Shown: positions 35,088 through 47,448, counted from the stretch's first letter. The stretch: 64,000 nucleotides of DNA from Gnetum montanum (GCA_015680685.1 MNCI01008127.1:3526-67525), one strand, 5' to 3'. Translations and numbers: made by a program. Notes: generated by a model from the letters alone, not told the origin.

Positions 35088-35413
35088 AACACTTAGAAAA
35101 AATTTTGGTTTGATTTCTTGTCGTATGATTATCATGCCCCATACTTGGAAATAAAATTTTTCATAAAAGATTACTACATTTTATAGAAGTGTATCTAACA
35201 CTTACAGAAATTCTACATAGGAAATTGTTATTTTCTAGAAGAGCGCAACCAATACTTGGAAAAAATTTTGGTTTGATTGCTTGTCATACGATTATCATGC
35301 TCCATACTTAGAAACAAAATTTTTCATAGAAGATTGATACATTTTATAGAAGTGTACCTAACACTTACAAAAAGTTTACATAGAGAATTGTTAGTTTCTA
35401 GAAGAGCGCAATC
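35088..35413. repeat. 163-base direct repeat, two copies
   Basis: Copies start at 35088 and 35251, and a third partial copy starts at 35414. Each begins AACACTTAGAAAAAATTTTGG or a near match and ends CTAGAAGAGCGCAA. Identity is roughly 90 percent. It lies just upstream of the surviving exons of the antisense gene in element C. Confidence 0.85.
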
Positions 35414-35664
35414 AACACTTAGAAATTTTTTTCAAAAATTCTTCTTCTCTTTGTTTGTTTTCTTATATTCCTTTCCCTTTTCTTCTTTTCTTTATAATGC
35501 TAATGCACTTTATTATGTAGCAGGTACTAATTCTGATAAGGGACTTGACTCTTCATCCACTTTCCACCTACAACCATTGATGGAAACCTTAGATAAATTT
35601 TCTTCTATACAAGGTGTAGTGGATGATATGATTGATTTCTTAAATCAAATTGATCTAGAGATAG

Positions 35665-35750
35665 GTGCATCTAGGCTATTACATTTGCTTTTTATTTTTA
35701 TTTTTTGCCACCATCTTATGACTAACATGTTTTTGTTTTTGCTATAATAG
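35665..35750 (+). other. Putative intron of the antisense gene, element C copy
   Basis: Donor GAGATAG then GTGCATC; branch-like GACTAACATG; acceptor GCTATAATAG ending at 35750. 86 bases, matching the 89-base intron at 21708-21796. Confidence 0.65.
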
Positions 35751-36565
35751 CTCAATGACTTAAATGGGACCCAAAATAGGCAGTTGAAGTGGAAGTTATG
35801 CCTAAACACCCTCTAGAGGTAACAGAGGTGCCTCATCATGTATATGATGAGGAAAGAAAATTTTCACTACACTCGGCATGATCACTATGGGAGTGTAGAT
35901 GCATCAATGAAGATCTCTAGAAATGAGTTCAAAACTTGAAAAGAAAAAGGTAAGTAAGGCAACTAAGCTACAAGACTTGTGATCATGAAATGAATTCCTA
36001 ATGTCCTATGACAATTTAGATGATATTTGGAATATGGTTGTAATTGATTATCTCAAATATTGGTCGGTCGTAAGGGGCAAAAATGAGGACACACATGAAG
36101 TAATCAAACAACATCTGCAAATGGATCTCTTGGTCAAGAAGAATTAAGATTGGAAAAATTATAGTGCCAAGGTATATGAATGAAGCACAAAAGAATCATA
36201 AACTTATTTATAAAATGGAGCATCTTTCTTACCACCAAAAGTATAGAGATCCATCTCTAGAATGGCGACGTCATGAGCTATTCCTTTACACAATTGGCAC
36301 TCCTCGACCATATGATAAATTTTTGAAACACTTAGTGGTTAGTGAATCTCCCAAGAGGAAAATTACCATGCCTTCTAGAGAGGCCACATATGCCACATTT
36401 TCTCCATAGCCACCCACATGGATGACCATGTAGAAAGGGAAAATCTTAGCAAGTGTTTATTTAGGGGAGGAAGATTGGGCAAATTTGACTTAGGAGGAAA
36501 TCCTCTAACACTTGGTGTCTGGCCTTGATAGAATACCACTAGACATGGATGTGGGCCCATCTCAG

Positions 36566-36662
36566 GTTAGCCAAGTCTATTTTATTGCAATTTATTTCAT
36601 GATAGCCTTATGCATTACCTTGCTCACTCATTAGTTTATTTTTTTGTTCTTGATTTATGTAG
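36566..36662 (+). other. Putative last intron of the antisense gene, element C copy
   Basis: Donor CTCAG then GTTAGCC; acceptor TTCTTGATTTATGTAG. 97 bases, phase 0, matching 22618-22706 of element B. Confidence 0.65.
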
Positions 36663-36889
36663 GATCCAGACAAGGATGTAGGACATAGCAAGGTGGTCAA
36701 TAAAGACATAGGAGATAACCCATAGCCTAATCATTGATATTTTAAAATTTTGAAATGTAACCCCCATTGTTGGGCAATGTTGTAACTCTAATTTTAGACT
36801 ATGTATTTCATTTTCAATTTAATGAAAAGTAAGAGGTTTGTTTTATTTCTTTTGCCTAGCATTTTTGATAATGTAGTTAGGCCCCTTGT

Positions 36890-37155
36890 GGGCCCCATGC
36901 TCTATTTTAAGGTCATTTTGGGCCATAGCTATTTTAATGCCAATTTTGGCCATAGTTAGTTTAAGGCCATTTTGGGCTACATCTAGTTTAAGGCCATTTT
37001 AGGCCATAGTTAGTTTAAGACTATTTCAAGCCATAGCTAGTTTAAGGCCATTTCGGGCCATAGCTAGTTTAAGGTCATTTTGGTCCATGGGTAATTAATA
37101 TAGAGGGTGGGTTGCTAGGCCATGTGATAGTTTAAGTCCATTTGGGCCATTTGAT
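36890..37155 (-). repeat. GGCC-type TAGTTTAAGGCC array, PR side of the spacer (element C)
   Basis: About eight units near 30 bases, reading TAGTTTAAGGCCATTTTGGG on the + strand with small changes. Same subtype and same location as 22950-23245. Confidence 0.8.
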
Positions 37156-37269
37156 ATAACTAACGCAAAAGGTAAATACAATGCAAAATAAAAACTATAC
37201 AAACAAAAGTGTTAAAGATGAAAGAATAAAAGAACTAAAATAGGGCTATGCCCTAATTGTGTAACTATT

Positions 37270-38120
37270 TCATAATCCAATGTCGGTTAGGCGAGGTATA
37301 TGGCCTAGAGGATTCAAGGTGATATTCCTCTAAGTTATCATGTACTATCCAAAAAGGTAACTCTACCCATATACTTTATTTGTGTAGGTCATTAGTTCTT
37401 TTTGACTTATTGGTAGAACAACATTGGCTTTCAACATGGACAGGTGACACATGTTCAGAGACTTCTATTTTCAATCCTTGCTCCATGTTTATATTGTTGA
37501 TAGCTTGAGGGGCTACCTCATCACCAAAGATCACCACCTCTCCACCCGCATAGCATAGGTGGATCTCCTGGTGTATTGGTGAAGAGATAGTCCTTAGTTG
37601 GGCTAACCAAGATCTTCCCAAAATCAAATTGAACCTGAGCATTTCTTCTACCACAATGAATTCTGCACTAGTGGGGAACTGATCCCCTACTACAAAGTTG
37701 ATACTGATGACTCCCATGACCACAATGTGTGTCCCATTGAATGACTTTAAACAGGAAGGTTTCGTGGGCTTGATTTGATCCACTAGGCCCAACGTGTCAA
37801 CAATAGGGAATGGAAATACATTACTTGCTACCCCATTGTCAACAGGCACCCTATAAATCTTGTATTAGCCTAAATGAATTGTTATAAACATAGGAGCAGT
37901 GGTTACTTGACCTCTTTCAAGATCACCTTTAATGGCTTCATCATGGAAAGTCAAGTAAGTTGCCCATGATTCTTTAACCATATATGGAAGCATAATGGCA
38001 TGAATGGATTTTTCATCTAGTTGCATATCTTCCTTAATAGGAATAGATACCATCATATAGATCAAAGCCTCACAATATGTAGGAAAAATCATTATTAAAT
38101 CATACAATCTTAAAGTTGTA
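37270..38120 (-). pseudogene. Element C protease region
   Basis: Minus-strand aspartic protease, the best-preserved one here. The catalytic motif reads VDNGVASNVFPF (Asp codon 37838-37840). Then come SFNGTHIVVMGVISINFVVG, SAEFIVVEEMLRFNLILGRS, WLAQLRTISSPIHQEIHL and FGDEVAPQAI. A single open frame of 157 codons covers 37376-37849. Upstream, MYDLIMIFPTYCEALIYMM and EDMQLDEKSIHAIMLPYMVK link gag to PR. The C-terminal tail (LPFWIVHDNLEEYHLES) runs to about 37275 and is shared with element B, after which coding similarity ends. Confidence 0.82.
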
Positions 38121-41040
38121 TTTTTTTGCTTTAAATCTTTTCTAACTTGTGTTAGTGTATCTACGAAATCTTGTCTAGCATTCGGGTGTTTGGTGGTTTC
38201 TGTTTCCTCTATACATCCTAAAAGCCAGATTTCCCCAAAAGGAGAAGACTTGGATTTTTTGGGTAGTGGGCTTCTAAGATTCAGTATTTTCTTGTCGTGA
38301 ATCCATTTCCATCTTATATTTAGGTGGTGGGGCCATGAGAACCACTGATAAGGGGGTTAGCTTAGGGGGGCCTCACACAATGTGTTCCCTAGTCATTTTG
38401 TCAACTGGACACTTGTCATGTTTCCTTAGGTGAGAAGGTTGTGATGTAGTTCCAACCACTAGACTCTGGGTAGGCAATGAGTTTGTATGATTTGGCACTC
38501 TTATAACAAAAGGTGCCTAAGTTTTTGCAATAGCACGTTGAGGGGCACTAACTATGAAAGGTGTGACGGGCCCTTAGGATGATATTGTACCAATAAAAGG
38601 GGGTTGAAACCTAGGTGACATTAAGGCTTCAGCATCTTCAGAAGGCAGATGGACCACAAACAACTTATGTGTTGTTTCTACATTTTTGTCAACACTAATG
38701 GCGTTAATGGTATAGCCTACACTGTTAGCATTCAATGGGTCCTTATAGACATTCATAGATTCATTTTCTAGCCAAACAAGACTATTTTTATCAAGGATCA
38801 ACTTACCCTGATCAATCATACATTGAATGTCATCTTTCAATTCCAAGCAATAGTCCATGTCATGGCCACACAATTGGTGATAATTGTTGAAGTGTTCTAG
38901 CATAAAATTTTTGGGCACTAGAGGCTCACTAGGCATAGCTACAAAGATGTCTCAAAGGATCTGAAAATACCTCTTGTGCTGTTTTTGGACCTCCTCCAAC
39001 ATTTTCTTATATTGAATGCACCCAACACTCAATAATTAATCTAACGACACTAATGGATTAATTGGCAATGGGGTGTATTTAGAGTGATTGTTACACTCAA
39101 AATTTGGCCTTGGCAAAGTTTGTGTTGTGATTATTAATGGTGGAGGTTGGCTAGCTCCCACATTGCTAGAGCTTGACATTTTAGTAGTAGTGGTCATGGC
39201 CTTAGGAATTTTGGTATCCTACTTGTTGTTATTAGGCTTGGTTTTATTGGCTACAGTAGCCACAGTGGTTGTTGGAGCCTTTCCCTTTTCCTTCTCTTTC
39301 TTTTCTTGTGCATTTTTCTAGCTATATAAGCTAGGTCTTTATTAGCCTCTACTACATCTTGTATACTCTTTGTCTATGCAAAAGCCTAGCTAAGGGTGCA
39401 TGGTGCTAAATACTATAGCTTAGATTTGATAAAATCATTCATAGCACCCTTGAAAATGGCTAGTAGATGGGCTTCAGCAATCAGCTCATGAATTTCATTT
39501 AAGGCAGCACTCCAACATTGTATGAATTTTTGGATGGGTTCTAATTATTCTTGTTTGACATTCATGAGTAGGTCTAAGGTGACTTTTGGCTTCAAGTTGT
39601 ACTTGAAGAGAGTGACAAATTGACTTAGCAGTTCGTCTAGTGTTGAAATAGATGCATGAGGAAGTGTGTGATACCAGTTCAAATATTTTCCAATCAATGA
39701 CATGGAAAAAACACAAATGATTACATGCGACCATGGTTGTAGTAATAAGGACTTCAATTAGAAAGTAACTAGATGGGTGTTTGGATCACCCTCTCCATTG
39801 TATTTTGTGAACTAGGAAAGTTGTACCCTAGGAGGTAGTGTAAGAAGAGGGATGATAGGACTAATAGGATCATCATTATAAAAGTCTATTACTTGGACTA
39901 TTTTAGAGCTAGTGGCTTTAAGACACTTGACTTCATTAGTGAGGGTTTGAATAAGTTGAAATGCTTAGTCCAAACCTGGGGGTGTTATGGAAGGTTGCAT
40001 GAGTTGGATTGCCAATGATAATATCATAGCAACCATCATTGGTGGTGTTGTTGGTGTAGCTACCATTTCCATTGGGGGTGCTATCAAAGAAGGTCCCATT
40101 GGTGGCATCATCTGCGTGGTCTATAACCTTGTGGGTGGTGCTACTAGAGTGACTACCATTGGTGGTGTAGTGGGAATGGTTACCTATCCTATTATCGAAG
40201 TAGCCCATAACCCTGTAGTTGGTTGCACCATATGTGAATCTTGATACGTTTGGGGCTGCATATATTGTGGTATCTAGGATGTCTAGATAGTGGGAAAGGA
40301 TGTATCTACCCACCATTTAGTTGATGTTGGAGCTATTTCTCATCGTGGAATTGGCTTAAAGGAGGTAATGGAAATAGGGCCCATTTGTCATTGTGATGTA
40401 GACATAGTATGCACATATGGTAATGTAGGCATCACAGATGCTGGCTACAAAAAATGGACAAATTGTGAAGGAATACTAAAGGGAAAGGAGGCTGAAGGCC
40501 CTACATGCTATTGTGTTGATAACATTTGATGGCTTCCTACCACCAAGGAACATTTGAGTTGTGGAAGCATTGTAGCCATGACAAAAGAGGTAGAGGATTA
40601 TGACTGGTTTGAAAAAATACAAAGGTGGACTATAAGGCTGTAGCATAGAGTGGATTAACACCTTTAGAATGGGATTCAAAATCCTCTTACCCATCATGGA
40701 GGAGTTCCTCATAGTGAGATGCCATGTCTCACTGTTTTGACCCACTCAGTCAAATATGTTGGTTCAATATCCACTAAAACATTTCAATGAGTGGTATGAT
40801 GGCATTAGGAGTAGGAAAGGACTCCCTTCCATTTTGGTGAATAATTTCAAAGTTGCACTTTTCTTTGAATTCCTGGCAGTCCAACAGTAGGCCCACTTGG
40901 ACCTTTGAACATAAGTAGTTATATCTCTCCTCATGATGTGCCATGCATTCAAGTGATTGATGTTGTAGTCAAAGAGATTACCATTGTTGTCATAGTAGGC
41001 TAAGTGGTCACTCAAGATTTTTCACATGTTACAGGGGATG
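38121..41040 (-). pseudogene. Element C gag
   Basis: Minus-strand gag. The N-terminal region (40710-41040) is conserved with element B (FPTPNAIIPLIEMF; ILN). An Asn/Thr/Pro-rich middle (39970-40530) is built from imperfect repeats. The capsid-like Retrotrans_gag core lies at 39420-39760, reading ISTLDELLSQFVTLFKYNLK and PKVTLDLLMNVKQE; this matches element F (HFNYNLKPNIILDQLMKVK). The C-terminal zinc-knuckle-like motif reads NYHQLCGHDMDYCLELKDDI (38828-38890), retaining both Cys. Frameshifts and stops throughout. Confidence 0.78.
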
Positions 41041-41546
41041 AGCTATCTCTAAGCTCAATGTGGTAGCTAAGGTGCTATGTTAATAAGGATGTGAGAAGCA
41101 AATAAAATTGTGAGAAATGATGAAATACAATAAATTTTGAACAAAAACTCTTAAATAGGTAAACTACACAGAAAATAAGCTAAAAATGGTAGAGTCTAAA
41201 AATTCTAAAAAAATAGTAACTTGTGCTGTTACACTCGCTACGCTAGGTAGGACTATTACACTAACAAGGTTTTTATGCTATATGTGTCACACTACATGGA
41301 ACACAAATAGCTTAACCCAGTACATAGTTTTGGGCTTTTTGTCTTACAGGGTTCCAGGGAAACCATCAACTAGGACCCAACTATACTAATCGAAATGTAA
41401 ACAACCCCTATGTTGGTCTATGATCCAACTACTGCCATAGCAGGTCCACAAGGATGTTACATCTACACTAGCCCATTGCTAGTGACAGAGGTATAGAAAG
41501 CGTGTGGAACTACCCATGGCACATAGAAGGGACATAGAGGCTTAAT

Positions 41547-41563
41547 TCCTCCTTCTAGTGCTA
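41547..41563 (-). other. Primer-binding-site-like motif of element C
   Basis: The sense strand reads TAGCACTAGAAGGAGGA, five bases after the LTR end GCTACA. One change from element B (TGG to TAG) is consistent with decay. Confidence 0.55.
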
Positions 41564-41568
41564 AAAAC

Positions 41569-43599
41569 TGTAGCATTTGAAAAAGTCAATGGCTAAAACA
41601 CTAAGAGGTCAACAAGCTCATAATCTAACCCTAAATTCATGGTAGGGCCATGCTAGAGAAAATGGAAATGAGGTGCCTTGAATGGTCTAGTCAATTAGTT
41701 AGGGACTTATGTGGTGTCCAATAACTGTTTGCAAATAATGATTTTAGATCGTCACGCATAAGAGTTGGAATAATTAGGAATGCAACATGCATAATAGTGG
41801 GAGATTATCAACATGCATGCATCATGACAATACAAATAAATAGGTATGCTAACAATTTAAAATATGTGCTGTAGAAAATAAAATGAGAGTCTAAGTGAGG
41901 AAATGCACCGCCCCAAGATTGGGAGACATGACTTTTGATCAAATGATGTGTACAACTAGTGCAAAGTGTTAGATAGGCATAACTGGGTAGGAAGGTAACA
42001 AGGTCACAATTCTTGGATCATTGTGGATGCAGTGCTGATAGAAAGGAGCTAAAGCTTACTAGGCTCGCAGTTACTATGCTATGTTGGTGTGAGTTGAAGG
42101 TGTCACATTTGAGTGCAGGAGTGAGGTAGACATTAGGAATGCTCTTAATACTAAGACTTTCCACTCATCAACCTTTTTCTTGCCAATCACCTGCCAAAGC
42201 CAACTAAGGAATCCAACCCTTAGAATGTCAATTACTAGGGTATTTATAGAGCCAAGGTTGGAGGGGAGACATGGTTTGGATGCCACATGTCTTGGGTCCC
42301 ATGTAGCATAATCGTGAATGTGTCATTTTAATGTGCTATGCTTAAAGTGTTACACCCAATGGTGCTATGCTTTACAGGACAAGAATAGGGACTAAAAATC
42401 TACCAAATGTGACCATATTGCACAAACTACATGTGCCAAAGTCTGAAGAACTACCATGTGCTTACAAAAATGCCTAGAACAAATGAAAATTAGATCTTAT
42501 GATCTAGAACTACATCTTCCCTCCTTTTCCAAGTAGGGTCAAGCATAGGAACAACTTTGGGGACCAACAAGGGATGAGAAAACAAGGTAAATTACTAATC
42601 TTGGACAGTGAAGAGATGTTGAAGCAGGAATGAAGGTTGATGATGAGCTCTCAGAACTTTTAGAGGCATTCAGTGAATTTTTTGAAGTGTTACACTATTT
42701 ATGTTGTCCAACATAACAAAGCGTGGCATGAACACTTAGAAAAACTTTGCAATTTTGGCTTCCTATTCTATCTATGTTGCACAGTGTAGCAAAGCATAGC
42801 ATCCATTTTCCAATAAATTTCATTTAAAACTGAAAACTCCATTCTAAGATTCAGCAAGGCAAGCAACTTCAGCAACCAAAAACTACACGTTTCATGTCAA
42901 AAGAGTCTGATACCTCTTCATTTCATACCTAGAAAATTTTTGATCTTGGCACCTCTACTACATTGTCTACGCTATGCAGTGTAGCATAACATAACATCTA
43001 ATTTTGAATGAATTTTGATCAAACTTGCAATGCTTCGTCATGGGACACTAATCATGTTTCGAGGATGAAGTAAGATAGGTAGTCTTGGAGGTTAAATAAT
43101 TTTCAAATGCACCTTTCATGTTCAATCCAACACTTAGAAAACTTTTAGTCTTACATGGCTTGCTATGTTGTTTATGTTGTGCAGTGTAGCGAAGTGTAAC
43201 AGGTCCAAAGATAGAAAATTTTCCAAACTATTTTGTCCATCCTGAATACTTTTGAAAACTCCTAGCCTAGCACCTGGGTGGACTAGCAACTGGGACATGT
43301 ATCAAATTGGGCAAGCTAGAGAGCATAGCAAGCTTGATGGCCCAAGATATAGAAAGTTTTCCTAACTGCTTAGTCCATCCTCACTGTTTGTTTTGTGTAA
43401 ACTAGCCTTGGAAATGGATGCTACACTAACTATGCCAAGGATAATAAAATACAAACTTAGAAAAAACTTTTCAAATGTTATGACTTCCAGGTGCCACGCT
43501 ATCTACGTGGCACAACGTGGCATTAGGCTTAGAGAAATTTTGCCTGAGGTTCAATGCTCTGATGCTGAGTCATGAGAGCCCAAAATTAGTGGTGTTTCA
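41569..43599 (-). mobile_element. 5' LTR of element C (long-LTR subfamily)
   Basis: 2031 bases. The sense strand starts TGAAACACCACTAATTTTGG and ends TTTTTCAAATGCTACA. It aligns with the B LTR and the solo LTR. It carries hairpin-type words near 42705, 42785, 42970, 43185 and 43510, for example ACGCTATGCAGTGTAGCATA and CCACGCTATCTACGTGGC, and the conserved TATA box. Flank at the high-coordinate side is TTAAT; no matching target duplication was found at the other end. Confidence 0.8.
42238..42251 (-). promoter_or_regulatory. TATA box of the element C LTR
   Basis: The sense strand reads CTCTATAAATACCC, the same as in element B and the solo LTR. Confidence 0.7.
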
Positions 43600-44029
43600 T
43601 TAATACTACTTTTATTTCAATGTGTTTCTCTACATTATAGCCTTATATGACCTTGTTTAGCCTTTTATTTGTATTGAATGGCAAGGTTTGACCTTCCCTC
43701 ACCACCATTTGGCACGATGTAACCATGGTATACTAAGGCCTAAAACTACCATCATGGCCTACCAAGAACTTCAACTAGCAAGCTTGTGACCTCATTTCAC
43801 CTTAGCTTATCTTTTTATACTTGTTTTATACTTATTTAGCCTTTTCTTAGCCTCTTTTTATTCTTCATGTCATCTTATTAGTGTCTTTCTTCCTCTTATA
43901 TCCTTATACAACCTTGTTCCCTTGTGTTTGCATTTGATGTCATGAATTTGCATAATTTTATAGCATTTTTAAATTATTTATTCATATTTATCCAAGTTCC
44001 ACTTAATGTGTTGGTGGTTGACATGTAGG
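43600..44029 (+). other. Element D pyrimidine-rich spacer before RT
   Basis: Noncoding T/C-rich stretch with GACCTT, GCCTTTT and CACCTTAGC words. It ends in TTAATGTGTTGGTGGTTGACATGTAG, a good 3' splice-site look-alike directly before RT coding. Element E has the aligned TTAATGTGTTTATGGTTGATATAAAG. Gag and PR of element D are missing because element C abuts at 43599. Confidence 0.55.
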
Positions 44030-44916
44030 ACTGAAGTATGAGTACTTGAGATTAGATCAATTTGCATTTGAACCTAACAAGGCCATATGGTGATGTAGAA
44101 TGATGTATCAATTGTGATTGCCTAGATCTTGAGCTTGAGAGTCTTGTCAACCACGTAGCCTCTATTAGGAAACCTCTAAAATGTCCTAAAATCCTAGTTA
44201 AAACCCTTGACCTAGAGGCTAGTGACATTACTAAAGACTCTCTAGTTGAGGTTCCTATCACGACACATAATGGTAAGGAGAAAACACTAAAACTAAGTTC
44301 CTCACTAAAACCTTAATAGGTTTAGGACATCACCAAGGTCCTACAAGATAATATTAAGATCTTTGTCTAGTCATATGAAGATATGCCAGGCCTAGACCCA
44401 TGCCTAGTGCAACATAATATCATACTTGATCCTAGCATTAGACCAATTAAACAAAAGTGTGCAAGGTTAGACTTAATTTTACCTTAGGAGTCCATGATGA
44501 AATCACAAAACTCTACCAAGCTAGTTTCATTAGGATTGTTGACTATGCAAAATGGGAATCCAATATAGTGGTAGCCCCTAAGAAGAATTGGAGTATCTAT
44601 ATTTGCTTCAATTTCCAAGACCTAAATAAGGCAACTAATAAAGATGAATTTCCTTTGCCTAGTATTGATTAATTTATCAATACTATGGTCAAGAATGCCT
44701 TATTTTCATTTATGGATGAATTATTAGGATATAACTAGATTAGGATCAACATAGAACACCAACTTAACATGATCTTCATGACCCCTTAGGGTAACTTTTT
44801 CTATATCATGATGATCTTTGGCCTTAAGAATGCCAGAGAAACATACAAGAGAGACATGATGTATATATTTATTTACTATATGTTATGTTTTCTCAACAAT
44901 TATGTGGATGATATAG
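44030..44916 (+). pseudogene. Element D reverse transcriptase, N-terminal part
   Basis: Plus-strand RT from its entry segment to the catalytic box. Readable motifs: EVPITTHNGKEKTLKLSSSL, DMPGLDPCLVQHNI, WESNIVVAPKKNWSIYICF, EFPLPSID, FMDELLGYN and MMIFGLKNARETYK, ending with YVDDI at 44901-44915. The catalytic YVDD is intact. The reading is cut immediately afterwards by an LTR-like insertion at 44917. It resumes at 47921. Confidence 0.82.
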
Positions 44917-46124
44917 TGTTGGCACATTTGGCCATTCTATGGAGTAGTCCTGATTTAAAAACTAAAAACTCATGGGATCAATTTTGGTAAGCCTCTTGCT
45001 TCATTTTCAATAACTCACAAAGGTCAAGTCATGCTTCTAAGGTTGTTGGCAAATCAAAGTTCAATTGGTTAAGACTTTGTGGTGTGGTTCTAAACCAAAG
45101 TCTGAATGAGATGATAAGATTCCTATGGATGTAATTTTGGGGAAAAAACTGGCTTTTGGAAAATTTGCTACCAGAGCTCAAATGGATTTCGGTGGAAACG
45201 TTAGAATACCATTCTCAAAAATATCTCAAAAAATATATATATTTTAGTTTTACGCCCTTTTGTAGGCTCCTGATTTTGGCACAGCCGTTGAATTACGATG
45301 GTGTAATCGTTGGAGTTCATCCGTGCTTGCTACATTCAAGGAAAAAAATGCTAAAACCCTCACTCACGCAGTTGTTAGAACCCAAAAAAGCCTAAAACCC
45401 TTAGATTGGAGCGCTAGTGCTGAAGATCGTCCTTGGAGCACCGCTACTGCTACTGACACGAGCGCTGCTGTGAGTGGAGCTGATTTGCCTTTTGTCGACG
45501 TTTGAGTTGGCACGCGCGCTAGTCTGTGCGCCGTTGCTGGCCGTTGCAAAAGTGCCTGCGCAGAAGGTAGAAACGGCAGGGGAGTGCTGTGTGTCGATGA
45601 TGAAGGAGGATGGATAGCGGTGGAAGGAGAGAAGCCTTTGTTCTGTGCACGGTGGCCACTATTTTGTGCATGGCGGCCACTACGGCTTTGGTAATGTCCA
45701 GATCTGGCTGAGAAAGGCATAGATCTAGCCAATGGAGGCACAGATCCGGCGGGCGAACAGAGGAAGGTGAGGACTATGATGACGGCAGTGGCACCAACAT
45801 AACATGCGGTGGCGGTAGTCAGGAAAGGGGGCCTCCGAAAATAGCACCATGTACAGAAAACCCCCAAATCTAAACCTGCATTTTTCTGTGTTCTGTCCCG
45901 TGCGTAAAGGTTTGGCTACAATTGCACTGCGGAGATCAAAGAACATAAAACAAAGGGCAGAGAACAAGCAGGCATGTTTCTAGCTCGTCCTTGCAACTTT
46001 TGAAAAATTTGTGCAGGTTAGTTTATCGCGAAACAGGGCTTTTTCTTCTGAAAGATTTATTTCAAATTTTAGGCAGTATGTCATTCACTCCTCCTGCAAC
46101 TTACCTTCCAAAATAGCAGCCATG

Positions 46125-46259
46125 TCCAACACCGATGCATCCGGCATTGCATACCAGTTCGATGAATACGGCAACAAAGACACAGAGGCATATCAAGATA
46201 TGTATCCGGAGATATTTTGGGCCGATGCTGGTAAACCGAAGTTGAAGTTTATTAAATAA
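46125..46259 (+). other. Short open frame within the CpG-rich insertion
   Basis: ATG at 46122-46125 region opens a 45-residue frame reading MSNTDASGIAYQFDEYGNKD and ending at TAA 46257-46259. The composition is unlike the surrounding AT-rich frames and codons are GC-balanced. It could be a captured exon fragment or chance in a GC-rich LTR. I do not recognise it. Confidence 0.25.
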
Positions 46260-47039
46260 AATTTTAAAATTTGAAATAATTCTTAAAACCATATGTGCTA
46301 AGTATGAAGCCCCAGTTATAAACTTACCTTTTTTAATTATCTTAAGACTTCAAAAACATTATTACTTAAAATATTATGTAAGTTACTATCTACAAATATT
46401 TGTAATATTAATATTAACATGTTTATAATATTTTAATATTTATAGTATAGATATAACTTCCAAAACATATGGTTAAAATGGAATATAAATTAACCAACAA
46501 GATATATATATGTAGATATATATATATGTATATCCTTAGCATGAAGTACTCATTGTATGAAGCCTTGATTTAGAGACTTGCCTTCAATTATCCCAAGTCA
46601 TAACAAATATTATTTCAAAATTACTACCCAGTATAAATATTAATTATTCCATTTAAATGTTACATTACATTAATGTTAGCATAAAATTCTCCTAATTTTA
46701 TGCATAACTTCCTAACTCCCTAACTACATAACTTTCTCCTAGCTTGTTGCGCAAGTAATTTTCTAATTGGTTAGTCAAGTTACTTGGGAGAGAAGTTAGG
46801 TGAGATATTTTTAAAAAATGTAACTTCCCTACCTACCTTGGAACCCTAATAAAAGGCTTCAAGGATCAAGGAGAAGGGGGGATCATATCATCACTTCTCA
46901 CATCACTTGGAAGACTTATGGGAGAAGACTTGTCATCTCATTTTGAGAAGGCTACAAGTTAGCATTTGGGCTCTCACTTGGAGACATTTTGAGTCTTGGG
47001 AGAAGAGCTTTGTAAAGAAGAAGTTGTGACGATTGCTTG

Positions 47040-47448
47040 NNNNNNNNNNNNNNNNNNNNNNNNNNNNNNNNNNNNNNNNNNNNNNNNNNNNNNNNNNNNN
47101 NNNNNNNNNNNNNNNNNNNNNNNNNNNNNNNNNNNNNNNNNNNNNNNNNNNNNNNNNNNNNNNNNNNNNNNNNNNNNNNNNNNNNNNNNNNNNNNNNNNN
47201 NNNNNNNNNNNNNNNNNNNNNNNNNNNNNNNNNNNNNNNNNNNNNNNNNNNNNNNNNNNNNNNNNNNNNNNNNNNNNNNNNNNNNNNNNNNNNNNNNNNN
47301 NNNNNNNNNNNNNNNNNNNNNNNNNNNNNNNNNNNNNNNNNNNNNNNNNNNNNNNNNNNNNNNNNNNNNNNNNNNNNNNNNNNNNNNNNNNNNNNNNNNN
47401 NNNNNNNNNNNNNNNNNNNNNNNNNNNNNNNNNNNNNNNNNNNNNNNN
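47040..47448. other. Assembly gap (409 N)
   Basis: Run of N inside the CpG-rich insertion. Long frames that span it are artefacts of translating N. Confidence 0.99.

Larger units (their letters stand above)
35521..36725 (+). pseudogene. Antisense multi-exon gene in element C (3' part)
   Basis: Second copy of the antisense gene, C-terminal exons only: 35521-35664 (SSTFHLQPLMETLDKFS; VDDMIDFLNQIDLEIG), 35751-36565 (PLEVTEVPHHVYDE; SLWECRCINEDL; MDVGPSQ) and 36663-36725 (DPDKDVGHSKVVNKDIGDNP then TAG). All three introns match element B in place. Splice signals here are better than in B: the first acceptor lies behind CCCTTTTCTTCTTTTC, and the last intron (36566-36662) has CAG/GTTAGCC and TTATGTAG. 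Upstream exons are absent, replaced by the 163-base repeats. Several stops and a frameshift near 35940. It sits between PR and RT, opposite in strand to both. Confidence 0.65.

Noticed and set aside
13028-43599. Elements B and C as one transposition unit with target duplication
   Set aside because: The outer flanks TGTGT (13023-13027) and TTAAT (43600-43604) do not match.
45364-45867. 167-codon minus-strand frame rich in Ser, Ala and Pro
   Set aside because: It lies in the GC-rich part of an LTR-like insertion, where long open frames on several strands are expected by composition; no domain recognised.
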